In this document: in pieces, positions 59,874-64,000 of the stretch
Layout of the letters: each line of letters opens with the position of its first letter
How positions within the stretch are numbered: position 1 is the stretch's first letter
NCBI RefSeq assembly: GCF_014851395.1
Contig: NW_024041150.1
Location: forward strand, 9,234,209 to 9,298,208
Reading direction: 5' to 3'
From: Micropterus salmoides
Taxonomy: Eukaryota; Chordata; Actinopteri; Centrarchiformes; Centrarchidae
DNA length: 64,000 nt
Notes under the pieces: generated by a model
Told to the model about the DNA's origin: nothing
The model's database searches: none
Seen by the model: the letters and a program-made list of their open reading frames with translations, nothing else
Program-made: the position numbers and the translations under genes

Positions 59874-61128
59874 TTACTGCTTCTTGAAAATCCTCCTAGC
59901 ATCCACTCCATTATAGTTGTAACTCTGTGGGGGAAAGAGAGAAGTGTGTTGTGTTCTGGAGACGTCTATTGAAACAAAACATATTAACATATTGCATATT
60001 ATTGATGAAACACATCTGGACCTACTGACCTGTACAAGCTCTCCTCCCACCAGAGCTCTTGTGGTGGTCAGGACCTTGTTGTTGTCTTTCCTTGTAAATT
60101 TTCCGTTCAGCGTGTCACCCTCCAGCTCCCACGTACCCTGGTCAAAAATATACAGTTGGTGTTAGAAGCTCTTTAATGCGCTTATGTTTTGTTACATTTG
60201 TAGTTGCTTGTTTTTGAAGAAGTTTTCCATGTTCAGTAAACCAGCATCCCACTTCCACTGTAAAGTAATTATTCACTGGAACTTTTTCATTGCTTTCAGC
60301 ATTGGCTTTAGTTGGCTTGATTTCCACTTTCCCCATTAGCGATGAATCCATCAATCTTAAAAAATAAAGCATATTTTCCTAAAGCAAACCATTTCTTGTT
60401 GCGTTGAAATTACAAAACAGCACCTGGACCAGCTTCTGCTGTTGGTGTAATAATGTCTGAAGCACTTTAGGGCACTCACTGTGACTTCTGTGCCGTCAGC
60501 AAGGCTGTAGTCGAACGGGACGCCCAGGGTGAAGTCGATGTCTTTGGTGCGGAAGGTGCTGGACTCTTTGATGTGAAACTTGTCCCCCGTCTGCTCGATG
60601 GTGATCTTGAGGTTGTCGTGCTCTGCCAGCTTGCGCTTCATGACATTAATACCTTAATATTTAAACAGAAAAAATAGCTGGATTGGTGCCATTATGGGAT
60701 GAAATGGTAATTATCCAAAGTGACAAAAAAGTGAAAAAACAAAATACTACTTTTGGATTTGTATGTAGTCTGCTTTCCAAGTATTGTGTCCAAGTCCAAA
60801 GAAAGATCTTAATTTAGCTACTGCTGCTATTCTGGGTAGCACCATAAACACCTCCAACATATTAACGCCTCAATGCACCCTGTAATACTCACACAGCAAT
60901 GTCAAAAAATATATAACACACGACACAGTTACACACATTGCCCTTTATAAACTAGATCATAAGGCCAGAAAGAGCAGGGGAAAAAACAAAGAGCTGAAGT
61001 ACAACATGACCTTAGTGACCCATTCAGAGTGATCTACACATTCAGGTCTTCACACGCTCACCCATTTGCTCCATGAACTTGTCATAGTTGTCGCTGCGGT
61101 CGACCTTCCAGGTTCCGTTGAATGCCAT
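59874..61128 (-). CDS. fabp2: intestinal fatty acid-binding protein, 132 aa
   Basis: A cytosolic lipid chaperone of enterocytes that binds long-chain fatty acids inside a ten-stranded beta-barrel. Exons 61062-61128, 60480-60652, 60030-60137 and 59874-59924 give 67, 173, 108 and 51 coding bases, the classical four-exon FABP layout, with GT-AG introns of 409, 342 and 105 bases. The protein starts MAFNGTWKVDRSDNYDKFME, has the helix cap segment INVMKRKLAEHDNLK, and continues KESSTFR, LADGTEVTGTWELEG and a final ARRIFKKQ. Arg107 (TTTRAL) corresponds to the fatty-acid carboxylate-binding Arg of the intestinal type. No break or odd residue is seen, and the 132-aa length is exactly the family's. Membership in fabp2 rather than heart, liver or brain types rests on the N- and C-termini. 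Confidence 0.96.
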
Positions 61129-61210
61129 GGCTGCAGGCTCGCTGGGTTTGAAGGCAGCTGGTGATGAAGCACTAGCAGACCGTGGGATTGTGAATACGCA
61201 TTGGCCTCCA

Positions 61211-61216
61211 TTTATA
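61211..61216 (-). promoter_or_regulatory. fabp2: fabp2 TATA box
   Basis: TATAAA on the minus strand, 83 bases before the ATG at 61128, placing transcription start near 61185. Upstream on the same strand are two GATAA motifs (61290-61294, 61302-61306) and TTTATG/TTTATC words near 61370-61390. These resemble GATA and CDX sites known from mammalian intestinal FABP promoters. The TATA call is firm; the factor sites are inference. Confidence 0.75.
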
Positions 61217-62080
61217 CACACCCCTCCCTTTTCCCTATCAACCACCCCCAACCTCCACCTCCCTCAGCTGGCATGGAAGATGCCCTTCTTTATCTCACTG
61301 ATTATCTGGCTGCTGATGTGGCCATTTAAAGACTGTGTCAAATGTAGGGCAATTGCTGCACGACCTCGAGGATAAACTCATAAATAACTGGAGGCCAGCT
61401 TCTCTCGGTGCTTCTGGCACAGTTAAACAGTGTCACACAGTTCTGCAGGAGAGAGGGGGGAAAATTGAGTGGGCTATTTGTATGGCTGCCCATGGCAGTC
61501 ACTCGACTGAGCCCCTTTCTGTTCCTCAATCTTTTCTCTGTCGCCCTGGTGCCTGGCATGAAAATGAGTTGTAAAGAACTTTCTATCTGACACTGACAAC
61601 TTGAGCTGGCATGCTTACAAAGAAAGTAGAAAAAAGCCTGAAAACGTTCAGTTTGTCCAGAGAGTTAAAGGACCAAACCAGCGTGTTTGCAAAATTGTTG
61701 CACCTACAATCACATGCTCATTGTAGCCTACAACATTTTACAGTTAGTGACTGGGATTATGCTGACGTAGTATTTCCACAATTCCAGGCAGCCATTGCTT
61801 TTCATTCATGTCTGAACAGATATGAAAATCAATTAGACTTGCTTACTGTATGTGTGATCCATACATCCGTGAACCTCAAGCCTGCATTCATTTTTTTGTC
61901 AACATGGCCTCAATGTTGCATGGTAAACCCATCCCTGTCTGCTTACTATCTTTTTATGGGTCAGCCGCATCACACGGTCTTCATCAGTGGAAAGGGTTTG
62001 CCCAGTTGTCATGGAGATGGATCTGTTGACATGCAAGCTCAGAAGCTGCTAAGAATTTCATCCATAGCATGTTGAGGACT
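61217..62080. other. fabp2 upstream region
   Basis: Non-coding. It contains the putative intestinal control motifs in its first 200 bases. The open frames (for example 61611-62075) have no family resemblance. Confidence 0.4.
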
Positions 62081-62082
62081 TC

Positions 62083-62605
62083 TTAATTGAATAGTCTGAC
62101 ATTTTGGGAAATATGCTTATAGTTGTTTTTTTTGCCGAGAGTTAGACGAGAGGGTTGATACCACTCTCGTGTTTGTGCGGTGAATGTGAAGCTAGAGTGA
62201 GCAGGTAGATAGTTTAGCTTAGCACAGCAACTGAAAACAGTGAGAAACAGCTCGCCTGGCTCTGTGCAAAGACAACAAAAGCCGCATCACAGCACCTATA
62301 AATGTTTTGTGCCAAATTATTTCTGGGCTGGAAGCAGAAACTTCCTGTTGTCACACTTCAGTTTTTATACAGATTCAAAAACAACATTGTTAATAAGTAA
62401 GCTATAGATCTGCTGGATGGGCTTCCTTTCAGCAGAACCAGGCTAGATGTTTTCCCTGTGTCCACTATTTAATGCTAAGCTACGCTAACTGGCTGCAGTG
62501 TTATTTTTCCAGTACAGACATGAGAGTGGTATCGATCTAATCATCTAAATCTCGGCAAGAGAGCGATTAAAAGGATTTCCCACAATTCCTTTAAGTATGA
62601 AAGTT
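62083..62605. mobile_element. MITE with about 80-bp terminal inverted repeats
   Basis: The left arm (62090-62172) contains TTTTGGGAAATA, GCCGAGAGTTAGA and GATACCACTCTC. The right arm (62519-62600) is its reverse complement with scattered mismatches: GAGAGTGGTATCGATCTAAT, CTCGGCAAGAGAGC and ATTTCCCACAATTC. The middle has no open frame (GCTTAGCACAGCAACTGAAA, CTCGCCTGGCTCTGTG). I know this sequence type as a very abundant repeat of percomorph fishes. Target-site duplication not resolved. Confidence 0.75.
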
Positions 62606-64000
62606 CATTCTTTTCCTGATGAGTTCGTTGATGAAGATTGTGTGATGTGTTTGAAAGTCTGGAAAAAGCTAGCAAGTGGACACTGAGTTGGGAAAGTTTT
62701 TATCAAACTACTATTTCCAAGATCAAGAATGAACTTTTCCGCTCAACAGCACTTACTTCTCATATCATACAGAAATGAATAAAAACAGATGGACGCCTGG
62801 AGTGGTAGACAACACATCCAAATGTCTCTGATACAGTAGCATTGTTTGCAAAATGTTAGTTATGATGTAAAATACGGTTGATTTGTAATAAAATTGGTCA
62901 AATCATGTAAAAACAAACACTGGTATTATCCTTTAAAGTGCCAAAGTAGTTGTCATTCAGCTTGTGTCCTTAGACAGCGGGGCAACGCTGTGCACTCTGG
63001 GCTGGACTGTTGGATTGGGTACACTCAGAATACACAGTGCTTATACACCGAGAATACTGAAGACATTGTTCACACTCAGTCACCACAAGACTCCACTTCT
63101 ATTAGAGAGAACATTAGCAGAGGAGCAGTTTGGGAATGAGACATGTAAATCTAATGTGTGCAGAAAGAGAAAGACACCTACACATGATGATAGCATACTT
63201 AATGTTTAAGCTATCACAGTTCAACACGGCTACTATTTCCATGTTCCTCGAAAGCTGCGCGGTTAAAAATACATTTGGGATTGAAGCTAGGATTCACAGA
63301 CGAATGAGTGTAGTTTGTCTCACACAGCATGACGGATGTTGTTGTTTTTAATAGCTGGAGGATAAATCTATGCGGGAAATCCCAATTCCTGTGCTCAATT
63401 TATCTGATTAATGAGCTTTCAATGTTCAGTAACACAGGCAAAGAAATGATAGCTGTGATGTTTTCAGCCTCACTACAATATAGATGGGTAAACACTGAAA
63501 CAGTTAAGCTAAGTTCTAAGTAAGTAAGTCCTTAAGTGTCTGTTTCAAATTTCACTACAGGGAAGGGAATGCCAGCTGATCTCATCTGAACTATTTTAAA
63601 TGGTAAAATTTGACTTTAAAGTCGTACTGATTTTGTTGATAGATGTTTGAAGAGTTACGCAATCTGTTCTTTCACACAACTAGACTATGATGGATAGAAA
63701 TCACATCTGAGTCGCGGATTGAACTTTGCAATGTTAACCTGGTTCCTCATTTCCAAGTGTAGACCTGAGGTTTATTTGATAGTTGTTGACTTTTTAAAGC
63801 CTTAGTACCTGCACACACACTGGCAGCTGGCCTACAGTTACATAACGTAAAAGGGATTTTTTGCAATTTATCTCAATGACTGTAAATGTCATTAAAAAGT
63901 AATGATGAGCATTGCGAGTTAGCATCTGATTATAGCTCTGTCTACTATCTCATAATGCCTTTTACTGCTGTCAATAAAGACAGTTTGTACTTTGACTCTT
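62606..64000. other. intergenic stretch to the window end
   Basis: Nothing recognised. The overlapping short frames at 62894-63523 lack splice-site or protein-family support. Confidence 0.45.

Noticed and set aside
61042..61251. Minus-strand 69-codon frame starting MGVVDREKGG upstream of fabp2
   Set aside because: It runs in frame through the promoter and TATA box into exon 1 and on into intron 1. The conserved FABP start is the ATG at 61128.

Overview
The window looks like nuclear DNA of a teleost fish, most likely a percomorph. It is AT-rich with interrupted genes and GT-AG introns. It is crowded with fish-type repeats: Rex1/CR1-like, L2-like and L1-like LINEs, Ty3/gypsy elements, Tc1 elements, MITEs and microsatellites. 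It carries a recognisable intestinal fatty-acid-binding protein gene. There are no operons, CRISPR arrays or ribosome binding sites. Three runs of N (15069-15568, 31583-32082, 54137-54636) are each exactly 500 bases, so they are placeholder scaffold gaps and real distances across them are unknown.

Two protein genes can be modelled exon by exon, with every splice phase closing. (1) fabp2, minus strand, 59874-61128: four exons of 67, 173, 108 and 51 coding bases, 132 aa. (2) A large cell-surface mucin, minus strand, coding 39228-47117 with a probable non-coding first exon and TATA box near 50.4 kb. It has eight coding exons and 1672 aa: a signal peptide, a roughly 1380-residue Thr/Ala/Pro/Ser domain built from a 12-bp repeat, two SEA modules with matching 65-base middle exons, and a C-terminus resembling a GPI-anchor signal. 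Weaker gene evidence: a minus-strand gene whose phase-compatible exons span 2.5-11.8 kb, plus-strand candidate exons at the left edge, and a small gene candidate just downstream of fabp2 (57.8-58.8 kb).

Layout: 1-2.6 kb candidate exons; 2.8-6.1 kb a nearly full-length LINE; 6.4-7.3 kb a 48-bp minisatellite with coding-like variation; 7.8-9.9 kb a composite MITE; 12-14.4 kb a probable minus-strand LTR with 67-bp tandem repeats; 15.6-19.9 kb a gypsy pol plus 3' LTR, cut by gap 1; 20-31.5 kb intergenic DNA with a piggyBac-like end, a Tc1 deletion derivative and LINE tails; 32-38.2 kb a graveyard of gypsy, transposase and teleost repeats; 38.2-50.4 kb the mucin locus, with a local 541-bp duplication and an L2 insertion in its first intron; 51-54.1 kb an L2 fragment, a complete Tc1 element and an L1 relic; 57.8-61.2 kb the fabp2 neighbourhood; 62.1-62.6 kb a MITE with long terminal inverted repeats.

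The best candidate for something undescribed is the mucin. Its length depends on a minisatellite inside one giant exon. The second SEA module keeps a Gly-Ser-Ile-Ile cleavage-type motif just before the putative GPI tail. Its 3' region exists a second time inside its own intron, carrying a spare polyadenylation hexamer.
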